Of a DNA stretch of 7,794 nt, positions 1-6,607 are shown piece by piece. The stretch is taken from contig CAMCFM010000184.1 of the NCBI GenBank assembly GCA_945874095.1, forward strand, positions 1 to 7,794. The letters are read 5' to 3'. The translations under genes were made by a program, and so were the position numbers. The notes beneath the pieces were generated by a model that had not been told where the DNA came from, searched no databases, and saw only the letters and a list, made by a program, of their open reading frames with translations. This DNA comes from Candidatus Kuenenia stuttgartensis. GTDB taxonomy: Bacteria; Planctomycetota; Planctomycetia; Isosphaerales; Isosphaeraceae. How positions within the stretch are numbered: position 1 is the first letter of the stretch; each line of letters begins with the position of its first letter.

Positions 1-1440
1 ACTGGAGACGGGGGCGATGATACTCTGATCGGGAGTCAGGGCAGTGACTGGCTCGATGGAGGAACCGGGACCGATGTGATCAGCGGAAAGGCTGGTGATG
101 ACTCCATCGCTGGAGGTGACGGGAACGACTTTATTTACGGCAATTCCGGGAACGACCAAATCGACGGTGGAGCTGGCAACGACTGGCTTGATGGAGGGAC
201 CGAGAACGACTCAATCATGGGAGCCGATGGGAACGACACGGTTCTTGGTGCTCTGGGCGACGACACGATCGTGGGAGGTGATGGAAACGACCTGATTTTG
301 GGCGATGGTCGCAGCGAATTTCCTGACAGCCGTTTTCCAGGCAGCATATCGACTCCCACGGATCAGGGCGGCAATGACAGTCTGAGCGGTGGTACGGGGA
401 ATGACAGTTTGAATGGTAACTTAGGCAATGACAGTCTTTATGGCGATTCTGGGAACGACATGATCAACGGCGGAGCGGGGAACGATTTTCTTGACGGAGG
501 CGCCGATCAAGACACTCTCAATGGGAATGCCGGAGACGACACCTTGAGCGGTGGAGACGGTTCGGACCTGCTGATGGGGGGTTCTGGGAACGACAGCCTG
601 AGCGGAGGCAACGGTAACGACACGATTTATGGAGGCGATGATCACGACCAACTCAACGGAGACGATGGAAACGACAGCCTGGCAGGTGGGAACGGCGACG
701 ACTTGATGGATGGAGGTCAGGGAAATGACCTGATTCTGGGCGGCAGTGGGGCCAATACATGCTTGACAGGCGATGGGGATAATACGGTTTATTCAGGAAG
801 AGATGCTGTTTCAGAGAACGCGATTCTGATGATCGTGGGAAATCTTTCAGAGAACTCCGGAGCGAACACGGTGACTGGTGGATCAGGAAAGGATCTGATC
901 GAAGGCGGCCCACTCGCGGATCTGATCCTGGGAGGAGGCGGTGATGACCTGATCAACGGTTTGTCTGGGAATGACAGAATCAGCGGTGGCGATGGCAGGG
1001 ATACCATTTTAGGCGATGCGGGAGACGATTCGATTGATGGAGGTCAGGGAAATGACCTGATTTGGGGAGGCGATGGGAATGACCTGATCCAAGGTGGTTC
1101 TGGCGTAAATACGATGATGGGTGGTTCCGGAAATGACACGATCACAGGCGGATTAAATTCCGATTTGATATTCGGTAACGAAGGCAATGATTCGTTGGTT
1201 GGAGGCTTGGGAAATGACTTGATTTATGGAGGAACCGGCAACGACACGCTTTTGGGAGGTCTTGAAAAGACGTCGAAGGTGGTCAACCTGCCTGTCAATA
1301 AAACCTATTTAAATGATGGAAATGATACTCTACAAGGTGGTGATGGGAAAGACAATCTCAATGGAGGCAATGGCGATAACCTGATGGACGCCGGCGATGA
1401 TGGGATTCAGGAAACGATTATTGGAGGTACCGGAATCGAC
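1..1440 (+). repeat. 27-bp-period RTX coding repeats in four blocks
   Basis: The coding sequence repeats with a period of 27 bp (nine codons), centred on glycine and aspartate codons such as ggaaatgac or gggaacgac. Most copies have diverged at the DNA level. One full period is exactly identical in two distant places, 709-735 and 1036-1062, both reading GGQGNDLI in the protein. That points to recent internal duplication or gene conversion. Confidence 0.9.
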
Positions 1441-1710
1441 TGGTATTTTACAAACAATCAAAGCTCCCGTTTCCATAAGAAATTTGCCGATATGGCGAAA
1501 GCTGGAGGGGGCAGGAATCGAGCGATCAGTCCAGGTGGCCTCATCGAGCCGTCAACACCTGCCCCAGCCTTCATTTCAGGTTTGATGGTGCATATTCCCA
1601 TGAGCTCATATACAGGTCAGAAAATCGTCAAAGGCAAAGTCCAGCCGCAGCCGCTGGTCTCTCGAATTCCTGGCCACCTGAAAGGCTTTATTGCGCCATT
1701 TCAGGTATAA
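1..1710 (+). CDS. RTX (hemolysin-type) calcium-binding repeat protein, 5'-truncated by the window
   Basis: The frame is open from base 1 to the TAA at 1708-1710, so the true start lies upstream; the GTG at 76 is merely internal. The visible 569 residues are mostly glycine- and aspartate-rich nonapeptides of the GGxGxDxUx type (for example GGDGND, GGSGND, GGAGND). This pattern is known to form calcium-loaded parallel beta-rolls in proteins usually exported by type I secretion. There are four repeat blocks (1-306, 367-798, 874-1260, 1312-1440), broken by non-repeat inserts at 307-366, 799-873 and 1261-1311. The last 89 residues (1441-1707) are not repetitive, are rich in G, P, K and R, and show no PEP-CTERM-like anchor. 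A catalytic or adhesive domain, if any, would lie upstream of the window. An extracellular or surface role is inferred. No secretion genes are in view. The family call is sure; the function is not. Confidence 0.93.
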   Translation, partial: TGDGGDDTLIGSQGSDWLDGGTGTDVISGKAGDDSIAGGDGNDFIYGNSGNDQIDGGAGNDWLDGGTENDSIMGADGNDTVLGALGDDTIVGGDGNDLILGDGRSEFPDSRFPGSISTPTDQGGNDSLSGGTGNDSLNGNLGNDSLYGDSGNDMINGGAGNDFLDGGADQDTLNGNAGDDTLSGGDGSDLLMGGSGNDSLSGGNGNDTIYGGDDHDQLNGDDGNDSLAGGNGDDLMDGGQGNDLILGGSGANTCLTGDGDNTVYSGRDAVSENAILMIVGNLSENSGANTVTGGSGKDLIEGGPLADLILGGGGDDLINGLSGNDRISGGDGRDTILGDAGDDSIDGGQGNDLIWGGDGNDLIQGGSGVNTMMGGSGNDTITGGLNSDLIFGNEGNDSLVGGLGNDLIYGGTGNDTLLGGLEKTSKVVNLPVNKTYLNDGNDTLQGGDGKDNLNGGNGDNLMDAGDDGIQETIIGGTGIDWYFTNNQSSRFHKKFADMAKAGGGRNRAISPGGLIEPSTPAPAFISGLMVHIPMSSYTGQKIVKGKVQPQPLVSRIPGHLKGFIAPFQV

Positions 1711-1736
1711 TACAATCGGGCTTATATCCACTCTTT

Positions 1737-1771
1737 CAGGAATTGCAACCGATGATGAGTTGCAATTCCTG
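1737..1771. terminator. Hairpin between convergent genes, probable bidirectional terminator
   Basis: A perfect 13-bp inverted repeat: arm CAGGAATTGCAAC at 1737-1749 and its complement at 1759-1771, with a 9-base loop (CGATGATGA). It lies 26 bases after the RTX stop and directly abuts the stop codon of the opposing transporter gene (1772-1774). On the plus strand it is followed by a loosely T-rich stretch (tcatatttcaattgac, then ttttt at 1788-1792) rather than an immediate U-tract. On the minus strand there is no good U-tract. A terminator or mRNA 3'-end-protecting role for both transcripts is inferred. Confidence 0.7.
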
Positions 1772-3205
1772 TCATATTTCAATTGACTTTTTATTCAATC
1801 CCCAGCCAAGCCCCAATGTGGCCAGACCGATCAGCGGGATGACACCCACAATCACAAAAATCGGGCCGAAGCTGCCGTATAAATCTTTCACCTGACCGGC
1901 ATATGGCAGGAATCCGCCCGCAAAAATATTCCCAAGTCCGCCCAGGATTCCGACAATCAAGCCGGTATGACGGCTGGAGACTTCCTGGCAGAATGCGAAA
2001 TAGTTGGCCATGAATCCAGCAGCACCAGTGGCCATGACAGCCAGCAAGATCAGAGCCACTGAATTGTTCGAAGTGACTCCCACAAATGCGCCTGAGCTGA
2101 CCATCAATGCGCAAACGGACATCACGCACCATCGCGATTTGGCCGGTTCCCAGCCTGTTTTTCGGATCACCCAGCGCGACATCCAGCCACCTCCCAGATT
2201 CCCACCATCAGCGGCCAGAAATGGCAAGGCGGCCCAGAGGCCACTTTTGAGGAAGCTCATTCCGCGATCCTGACGGAGATATCCAGGCATCCAGTTGACC
2301 AGAAAATGCCAGCAGACATTGATCGTGATCGAGACCACCACCAGAACCCAGAATCGCCTCAAGCGGACCACTTGTGTCAGCCGACCAAACCAGTCGTCTG
2401 ATTCAGGCATGACCGGAGTGAACAGAGCATAAGCCAAAGTCCCAATAAAAAGAGCCGTTGCAGCCACCCACCAGCGAAACAGCCCGAAGTTCTGCGGCAA
2501 TATGAACCACAACGATACACCCAAAGCCAGTGCTGGTAAGAGGTTTATCAAAGATTTGGGGTCAAACCCTTCCCTTGAATAAGTTTGTTCGACCTGAAAC
2601 CACTCGTCTTTTGAAGCGGGTACGAGCTTGCGCCAGGCGATGATCCAGAGGATCCCAAAGGCTCCCAGGACTGCGAAGGCGATCCTCCAGCCGAACCAGA
2701 CGGCCATGGGTGGTACCAGCAATGGGGTGACGACTGCCCCAACAGCTGCTCCTGAATTGAAGATCCCATTACCCAGACTTCGATCCGATGGAGGCAGGAT
2801 GCGTGAAGTGACCTTCAGGGCACACGGCCAGTTGAACGACTCGCCCAGTCCCAGCAGGACCCTCATGGCGATCAACACCCCCAGAGTGGGCGAAAATGAT
2901 GCCGCCATCGCCGCCACGCTCCACCAGAGCACGGCAACCAGATAAAGCCGGCGGACGTTCAGGCGATCAGCCAGAAGCCCCGCGGGAACCTGTGCCAGTG
3001 CATAGGTGATATAGAAGGCTGCTCCAATCCAGCCGAATTGCTGGTTATCAAGCCCGAACTCTTCGCGAATCGGTTTCTCGACCAAAGCCATGGACTGGCG
3101 GTCCATATAGTTCAGGGCAGTGGCCCCAAACATCAGCCAACAGACCATCCAAGGCCATTTGCTGTCAACAGTTACATCCGTTTTATCAGGCATTTTTTGA
3201 GGCAT
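1772..3205 (-). CDS. MFS transporter, anion:cation symporter (ExuT-like) family
   Basis: A 477-aa inner-membrane secondary transporter. Family signatures visible are NYMDRQ in the first helix (residues 32-37), the MFS loop 2-3 motif GLLADRLNVRR (76-86), RVLLGLGE (115-122) and GWR after helix 5 (172-174). These match the ACS family, whose members import hexuronates, glucarate, galactonate and other organic anions with protons; the substrate cannot be read from the sequence. The usual length is about 430 aa. The excess sits in the central loop, where two further hydrophobic stretches occur at about 219-237 and 245-262. The ATG at 3203-3205 is chosen as the first start in frame; a second ATG five codons in (3191-3193) is possible, and neither has a clear Shine-Dalgarno. 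The gene stands alone, divergent from the winged-helix genes, with no sugar-acid catabolic gene nearby to suggest a substrate. Confidence 0.93.
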   Translation of the reverse strand: MPQKMPDKTDVTVDSKWPWMVCWLMFGATALNYMDRQSMALVEKPIREEFGLDNQQFGWIGAAFYITYALAQVPAGLLADRLNVRRLYLVAVLWWSVAAMAASFSPTLGVLIAMRVLLGLGESFNWPCALKVTSRILPPSDRSLGNGIFNSGAAVGAVVTPLLVPPMAVWFGWRIAFAVLGAFGILWIIAWRKLVPASKDEWFQVEQTYSREGFDPKSLINLLPALALGVSLWFILPQNFGLFRWWVAATALFIGTLAYALFTPVMPESDDWFGRLTQVVRLRRFWVLVVVSITINVCWHFLVNWMPGYLRQDRGMSFLKSGLWAALPFLAADGGNLGGGWMSRWVIRKTGWEPAKSRWCVMSVCALMVSSGAFVGVTSNNSVALILLAVMATGAAGFMANYFAFCQEVSSRHTGLIVGILGGLGNIFAGGFLPYAGQVKDLYGSFGPIFVIVGVIPLIGLATLGLGWGLNKKSIEI

Positions 3206-3250
3206 CCGCAGGCAGGGTCTGCATGGTTTCCGAGGGGTTCTTGCTTCACT

Positions 3251-3279
3251 AACATCTAAGACCCCAGAGGACTTGTCAA
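3251..3279 (-). promoter_or_regulatory. Candidate sigma70-type promoter for the MFS transporter
   Basis: On the minus strand a perfect TTGACA (-35, bases 3274-3279) is followed after 17 bp by GATGTT (bases 3251-3256), a mediocre -10 with three of six consensus positions. Initiation would fall near 3244, leaving about 40 bases of leader before the ATG at 3205. This is read by eye; planctomycete promoters are poorly defined. Confidence 0.35.
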
Positions 3280-3297
3280 TGTCTTGCAGAAGATTTC

Positions 3298-3477
3298 ATG
3301 AAGTGCTGGAAAGCTAGTGCATCGGATTCAGCCAGAAATCTCAAAATCGCTACAACCCAGCAAACAGATTTATACGTCAAATTCAAGAATCCTGATATAA
3401 TAGTCAAAAGGGCGGTCAAGTACCAAACTAAATCTGGAAAAGATAGTGAGTTCTGGTGGTTTAGATGGGATAAATAA
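3298..3477 (+). CDS. Possible small hypothetical protein, 59 aa
   Basis: An ATG at 3298 opens 59 codons to the TAA at 3475-3477. The first part is unremarkable (MKCWKASASDSARNLKIA). The second half is basic and aromatic, ending KSGKDSEFWWFRWDK, which looks more protein-like than random AT-rich translation. An AGAAG at 3288-3292, five bases before the ATG, is a weak ribosome-binding site. Against it: the frame contains the best promoter candidate of the region (TATAAT at 3396-3401), and an open frame of this size can arise by chance. I do not recognise the family. It could be a genuine small protein, the remnant of a longer gene, or an accident. Confidence 0.25.
   Translation: MKCWKASASDSARNLKIATTQQTDLYVKFKNPDIIVKRAVKYQTKSGKDSEFWWFRWDK
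3393..3401 (+). promoter_or_regulatory. Extended -10 promoter element for the winged-helix pair
   Basis: The sequence TGATATAAT is a perfect extended -10 (TG, one base, TATAAT). No good -35 lies 16-18 bp upstream, but extended -10 promoters can do without one. Initiation near 3408 would give a leader of roughly 140 bases before the ATG at 3547. Confidence 0.45.
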
Positions 3478-3536
3478 TATACGGAAGTGGAAAGTGTCTC
3501 GGAGCGTTAGAGGGTTTGCAGGATGTGTGTTGCTGT

Positions 3537-3543
3537 GGAGGAA
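3537..3543 (+). promoter_or_regulatory. Ribosome-binding site that fixes the start of the small winged-helix gene
   Basis: GGAGGAA lies with its GGAGG core five bases before the ATG at 3547. This is a strong Shine-Dalgarno and makes 3547 the better start than the in-frame ATG at 3523, which has no such site and would put the GGAGG inside the coding sequence. Confidence 0.75.
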
Positions 3544-3546
3544 CCC

Positions 3547-3858
3547 ATGAGTCAGTCATCATCACCGACATCTTCTCAGGACTGGGTTCGCTACCTGCTC
3601 TTTGATCAAGGCTTTCTGGCTGCGATGAAAGGCGAATCCGTGAAGGTTTATCTCGCAATGCTGACAGCTTGCGGTGGAGAGCCGGGACGGAGCGTCACCA
3701 TGAGCCTTCGGACCATTCAAAACGCGACCAACCTTTCATGCCCTACCGTGATTGACTGCCTGGATCGCTTGGAGAATCTCGGGCTTGTGGTTCATACGAT
3801 GCACAAGCCAGGTCATGCCAACACCTACTACATTCCAGGACCTCCCCCGGCAACGTGA
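3547..3858 (+). CDS. Small winged helix-turn-helix protein (103 aa)
   Basis: A 103-residue protein that is essentially one winged-helix domain. After a Ser-rich tail (1-10) come a helix with the signature SVKVYLAML (31-39), a helix-turn-helix (SLRTIQNATNLSCPTVIDC, then LDRLENLGLV, about 53-81), and a beta-wing ending in NTYYI (92-96). This layout fits the HTH_36-like domain common at the N-terminus of plasmid and phage replication proteins. It is clearly paralogous to the N-terminus of the next gene: GESVKVYL versus GSAIKVYL, SLRTIQNATNLS versus SIRTIAKQGGLS, LENLGLV versus LVNLGLL. DNA binding is expected. It may be a repressor or regulator of the downstream gene, but that is inference. An in-frame start at 3523 would add eight residues. 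The next gene begins 75 bases on, in the same frame and probably the same transcript. Confidence 0.75.
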   Translation: MSQSSSPTSSQDWVRYLLFDQGFLAAMKGESVKVYLAMLTACGGEPGRSVTMSLRTIQNATNLSCPTVIDCLDRLENLGLVVHTMHKPGHANTYYIPGPPPAT

Positions 3859-3933
3859 GATTCTGGTGGGTCGTTCGAAAACTCTCAATCAACGGATGAG
3901 TGGCGTTCTTGGAACGTAGGATGGATTCGGTTC

Positions 3934-4995
3934 ATGGATCCCTATTTCTTTCGTGTGGAACACGACCTGGTCAAGTCGGAAGCGTTCAAGCAGTTGAACG
4001 GTTCGGCCATCAAGGTCTATCTCGTCATCGGCCTCTATTCCGACTTTGGCACCGGCTGGGCCTACCCAAGCATCCGGACCATCGCAAAACAAGGTGGCCT
4101 GAGCAGACAGACAGTCCTCACAGCGGTAGAAGAACTTGTCAATCTGGGCTTACTTGCGACCTCGAAATCTCCCGGGAAATCCACAGCGTACCGGATCCTT
4201 CACAACACCCCGGTCCGACCGTCCGCAAAAGACAAGACCACGAAATCAAACCAGCCTAAAATTCTTAGCACTACGCCCTCAACTGTCCTAGATTCTTTAG
4301 AGCATGCCCCTGAAAGCGTCCCAATTAGTGGGACAGTGGTCTCGAAAACTGGTCCAGTTTTTGAGATGGACGAGGCCCAATTCTGGGCTGAGACTGATCC
4401 AGAATTTGGGCCTAAACAAGATAACAAGAACGAGAACCATAGCAACGACAACTCACCCAGCGTTGAGATCCCTGGAACTCCATTCCGGATCACTGCGGAT
4501 GGTCGATTGTTGTCGGTGTTAAATATGGCTGAGGTTCTAATCCGAAACGGAGTCTCTCAGGAGTCTTCCCGTTACCTGCTCGACCGCTTCGCTCGCGAAA
4601 GTATCATAAAAGCAATATTGAACATGGTTTACCTCCAAAAACAGGGACGTCTTCAAAACGGTCCAGGCTATATCAGAACCGCCCTCGAGAAAAACTATGA
4701 GATGCTTCCTCAAGTGGTCAGCAAGTTGGAACAACGCCGGAAACTGCTGACCCAGCACGTTTCGCAGACCCAGCAGAGAGAGAAGAAAATCCTTGAGAGT
4801 GAACAACTTGCGGCTGAAGAAGCGTCCATCAATCTGTTGATAGACAATCTTTCCCGCGACGAACTTGAAAAATTAGTCAGACGAGCCCTGAAATCGCTTC
4901 CAGAGATCCTGATCAAGCGAAATCCATCGATCACCAACCCATTGATCCGAGCCCGGGTCTATGAGCTGGCAAACAGATCCGTGGAATCAAACTAA
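3934..4995 (+). CDS. Winged-helix protein with replication-initiator-like C-terminal region (353 aa)
   Basis: Residues 16-90 form a winged helix: GSAIKVYLVIGLYSDFG, then SIRTIAKQGGLS, recognition helix SRQTVLTAVEELVNLGLL (57-74), and wing ending TAYRI. Residues 91-190 are a polar, probably disordered linker. Residues 195-257 (MAEVLIRNGVSQESSRYLL ... IIKAILNMVYLQKQGRLQNG, then PGYIRTALEKNYEM) match the helical pattern 'unit that skips, turns and ends in N/G-P-x-G-Y-I/L-x-x-A-I/L' seen after HTH domains in DnaD-like and plasmid or phage replication proteins. Residues 260-300 are a charged, Gln/Glu-rich probable coiled coil, followed by a helical tail. A role in starting replication of a mobile element, or in its regulation, is inferred. 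The ATG at 3934 has only a weak, distant AGGA (3918-3921). The frame is open upstream back to the TGA ending the previous gene, so translational coupling or readthrough is conceivable. Confidence 0.8.
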   Translation: MDPYFFRVEHDLVKSEAFKQLNGSAIKVYLVIGLYSDFGTGWAYPSIRTIAKQGGLSRQTVLTAVEELVNLGLLATSKSPGKSTAYRILHNTPVRPSAKDKTTKSNQPKILSTTPSTVLDSLEHAPESVPISGTVVSKTGPVFEMDEAQFWAETDPEFGPKQDNKNENHSNDNSPSVEIPGTPFRITADGRLLSVLNMAEVLIRNGVSQESSRYLLDRFARESIIKAILNMVYLQKQGRLQNGPGYIRTALEKNYEMLPQVVSKLEQRRKLLTQHVSQTQQREKKILESEQLAAEEASINLLIDNLSRDELEKLVRRALKSLPEILIKRNPSITNPLIRARVYELANRSVESN

Positions 4996-5021
4996 GCGTA
5001 AAAGCGATTTCTTACGTTTTT
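4994..5021. terminator. Weak hairpin between convergent genes, possible terminator
   Basis: Arms AAGCGTAA (4994-5001) and TTACGTTT (5012-5019) pair with one G-U and a 10-base loop, and T residues continue to 5021. The structure spans the 24-bp gap between the winged-helix stop (4993-4995) and the stop of the opposing methyltransferase gene (5020-5022), overlapping both by a base or two. The stem is short and AT-rich, so efficiency is doubtful. Confidence 0.35.
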
Positions 5022-6459
5022 ATTCAACAGGCTTACGTACCACAATCAGGTCTCGGACCTGTCCTAGAAGCCGCTTATTTAAGCGTGACTTCTGGATCTG
5101 GTCCGGGCGGTATGCGCCTTCCATCGGGCAGGTGACCCGCCTTTGTGGCAGAAATCCTTGTTTTATCAGGATTTGAAGTAGATCAAAGGCGTGATCCACA
5201 TAGCCCCAGCCGTCGGGGATATCTTTCTCTGTTTGATTCGCGATCAGAACCGCAAGATGGCCTCCAGGGCGTATAGCGGTTTTGGCGTGATCGAATATAC
5301 GCTCTAAAACGAGCTTCCAATCATCCTGGTTGTGATCGGATACGCTCCCCTCAGCGTAAGACGAGCGTAACATCGAGTGGTACGGCGGATCGAGAAAGAT
5401 CAGGTCGCACCCGTTTGCCGATTCCGGAAGTGGTTCCCGCGCGATGTTCCACAGATTGATTTCCGGACGAGACGGTGAAAGGTCAAACCCCAGGCACTTT
5501 CGGTTCAGGCTTGCGGCCACATCGAGAGTGGTGCCTCCACCCGCCATTGGATCCACGACCAAATCACCCGGTTCTGTGAAGTAGTGGAGTGTGTTGGCCA
5601 CGATTCCTGCCGGTATTGAGCCTGGATACCGGGTCCCATATGCTCGGTCGTGTTTGAAAAGCCAAACGTCGTAAGGTGTTGGTTTAAAGTCGGTTGCAAG
5701 GTGATCGCGCCGTCTTAAGTCTTTAAAGGCAGCAAAAACCGTTTTCCCGCCGCCATCGAGTTCTTTCACTGACGACAAGGCGCGGGCATCGTTCGCCTGA
5801 GCCGCTTTCCAGACCGCTCTTGCCTGACGATACAAATCTTTTCCGCCCAAGCCGATCGCTTTGGCAATTTGGGTGTCCGAACGTCTCGGGAAACTTTTCT
5901 TGGTGGTCTGGGGGGTTTGAGTCGAAAGTAGTTCTGTCAAATGCTCCACCTCGGCCAAATCCGGAGTGTCGGAATTCAGACACTCGGAACCATCAAAAAC
6001 CCGCAACTTCGGCCCGACCGACAAATTCGCCAGACTTCGGGTCCGGGACTCATCTTTGACCAGATGCTCCATCAGGTCGGCTTCACGCATCTTTTGCGAA
6101 AATGTTTTGGATCGCTGATGGTTTGATTCGAGGATCCACCACTGACGCTGATGATCGTCAGAAGGTTTGCAGACGATCGCCTGAAGCGATTTCCAGCCCA
6201 GTTCACGGGCAGCGAGGAGTCGCCTGTTTCCCGACAGGACTTGAAAACCTTGATCCATTTTCTCGACAAGTAAGGGTGAGATTTGCCCGATGGCTTTGAG
6301 GCTTGAGGCTAGATTGTCAGATGGATCTTGTCCGTAAAGCGTTTTAAGGAGCGGATGAGGCGCGAGCTTTTCGATGTCGATCGGGACAATCGATTGCGAG
6401 GAGGGCTCAAAAAGCAGCTCTATCCGAGACGTTTGATAAGGCAACTTTTGGGCTTGCAT
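5020..6459 (-). CDS. ParB/Srx-domain DNA methyltransferase fusion (479 aa)
   Basis: Residues 22-115 are a ParB/Srx-like nuclease-fold domain: PIDIEKLAPHP (26-36), SLKAIGQISPLLV (53-65), and the hallmark GNRRLLAARELGW (77-89), which in ParB family members contacts nucleotide. Residues 120-255 hold a ParB-style helix-turn-helix stretch (DTQIAKAIGLGGKDLYRQA, 195-213). Residues 260-479 are an AdoMet-dependent DNA amino-methyltransferase: motif I DPMAGGGTT (303-311), acidic GFDLS (324-328), catalytic motif IV DPPY (357-360), and PGGHLAVLI (399-407). DPPY indicates methylation of adenine N6 or cytosine N4. Motif I precedes motif IV with no recognition domain between them, a gamma-like order. No restriction enzyme is adjacent, so it is probably an orphan methyltransferase. 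The ATG at 6457-6459 lacks a clear ribosome-binding site. It is convergent with the winged-helix pair. Confidence 0.88.
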   Translation of the reverse strand: MQAQKLPYQTSRIELLFEPSSQSIVPIDIEKLAPHPLLKTLYGQDPSDNLASSLKAIGQISPLLVEKMDQGFQVLSGNRRLLAARELGWKSLQAIVCKPSDDHQRQWWILESNHQRSKTFSQKMREADLMEHLVKDESRTRSLANLSVGPKLRVFDGSECLNSDTPDLAEVEHLTELLSTQTPQTTKKSFPRRSDTQIAKAIGLGGKDLYRQARAVWKAAQANDARALSSVKELDGGGKTVFAAFKDLRRRDHLATDFKPTPYDVWLFKHDRAYGTRYPGSIPAGIVANTLHYFTEPGDLVVDPMAGGGTTLDVAASLNRKCLGFDLSPSRPEINLWNIAREPLPESANGCDLIFLDPPYHSMLRSSYAEGSVSDHNQDDWKLVLERIFDHAKTAIRPGGHLAVLIANQTEKDIPDGWGYVDHAFDLLQILIKQGFLPQRRVTCPMEGAYRPDQIQKSRLNKRLLGQVRDLIVVRKPVE

Positions 6460-6532
6460 GGTGCGGGTCGTCCGTGACCTTGAGGCTTTTTGTAAACATG
6501 GAACTGTTTTGACTCTTGAGAGGCTTCAGGGC

Positions 6533-6561
6533 ATCCTAAGTCAGAATCCGAAAACTGTCTA
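6533..6561 (-). promoter_or_regulatory. Candidate promoter for the ParB-methyltransferase gene
   Basis: On the minus strand TAGACA (bases 6556-6561; five of six match TTGACA) is followed after 17 bp by TAGGAT (bases 6533-6538; four of six match TATAAT). Initiation near 6526 would give a leader of about 67 bases. Confidence 0.4.
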
Positions 6562-6607
6562 GTTCAGCTTGGGATCAGGCCGGAAATCACTTCCCGTTTT
6601 TAAAACC

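Larger units (their letters stand above)
3206..3546. other. Divergent intergenic region (transporter / winged-helix pair)
   Basis: A 341-bp stretch between the divergent starts. It holds a candidate promoter for the transporter on the minus strand (3251-3279), an extended -10 on the plus strand (3393-3401), a possible 59-codon reading frame (3298-3477), and the ribosome-binding site of the first winged-helix gene (3537-3543). It is more AT-rich than the flanking genes, especially at 3330-3480. I see no operator palindrome of convincing length. Confidence 0.6.

Noticed and set aside
76..78. GTG as the start of the RTX gene
   Set aside because: The frame is open and already RTX-repetitive from base 1, so this is an internal valine codon.
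135..1007. Several reading frames on the minus strand and in other frames across the RTX gene
   Set aside because: They are Ser/Pro-rich or low-complexity shadows of the 27-bp GC-rich repeats, with no supporting features.
3523..3546. Upstream ATG start for the small winged-helix gene
   Set aside because: It has no Shine-Dalgarno and would place the strong GGAGGAA (3537-3543) inside the coding sequence; the ATG at 3547 fits far better.
3900..4259. 119-codon alternative plus-strand frame overlapping the start of the second winged-helix gene
   Set aside because: The overlapping frame encodes a clear winged-helix domain with paralogy to its neighbour; the alternative is Arg/His/Pro-rich with no recognisable pattern.
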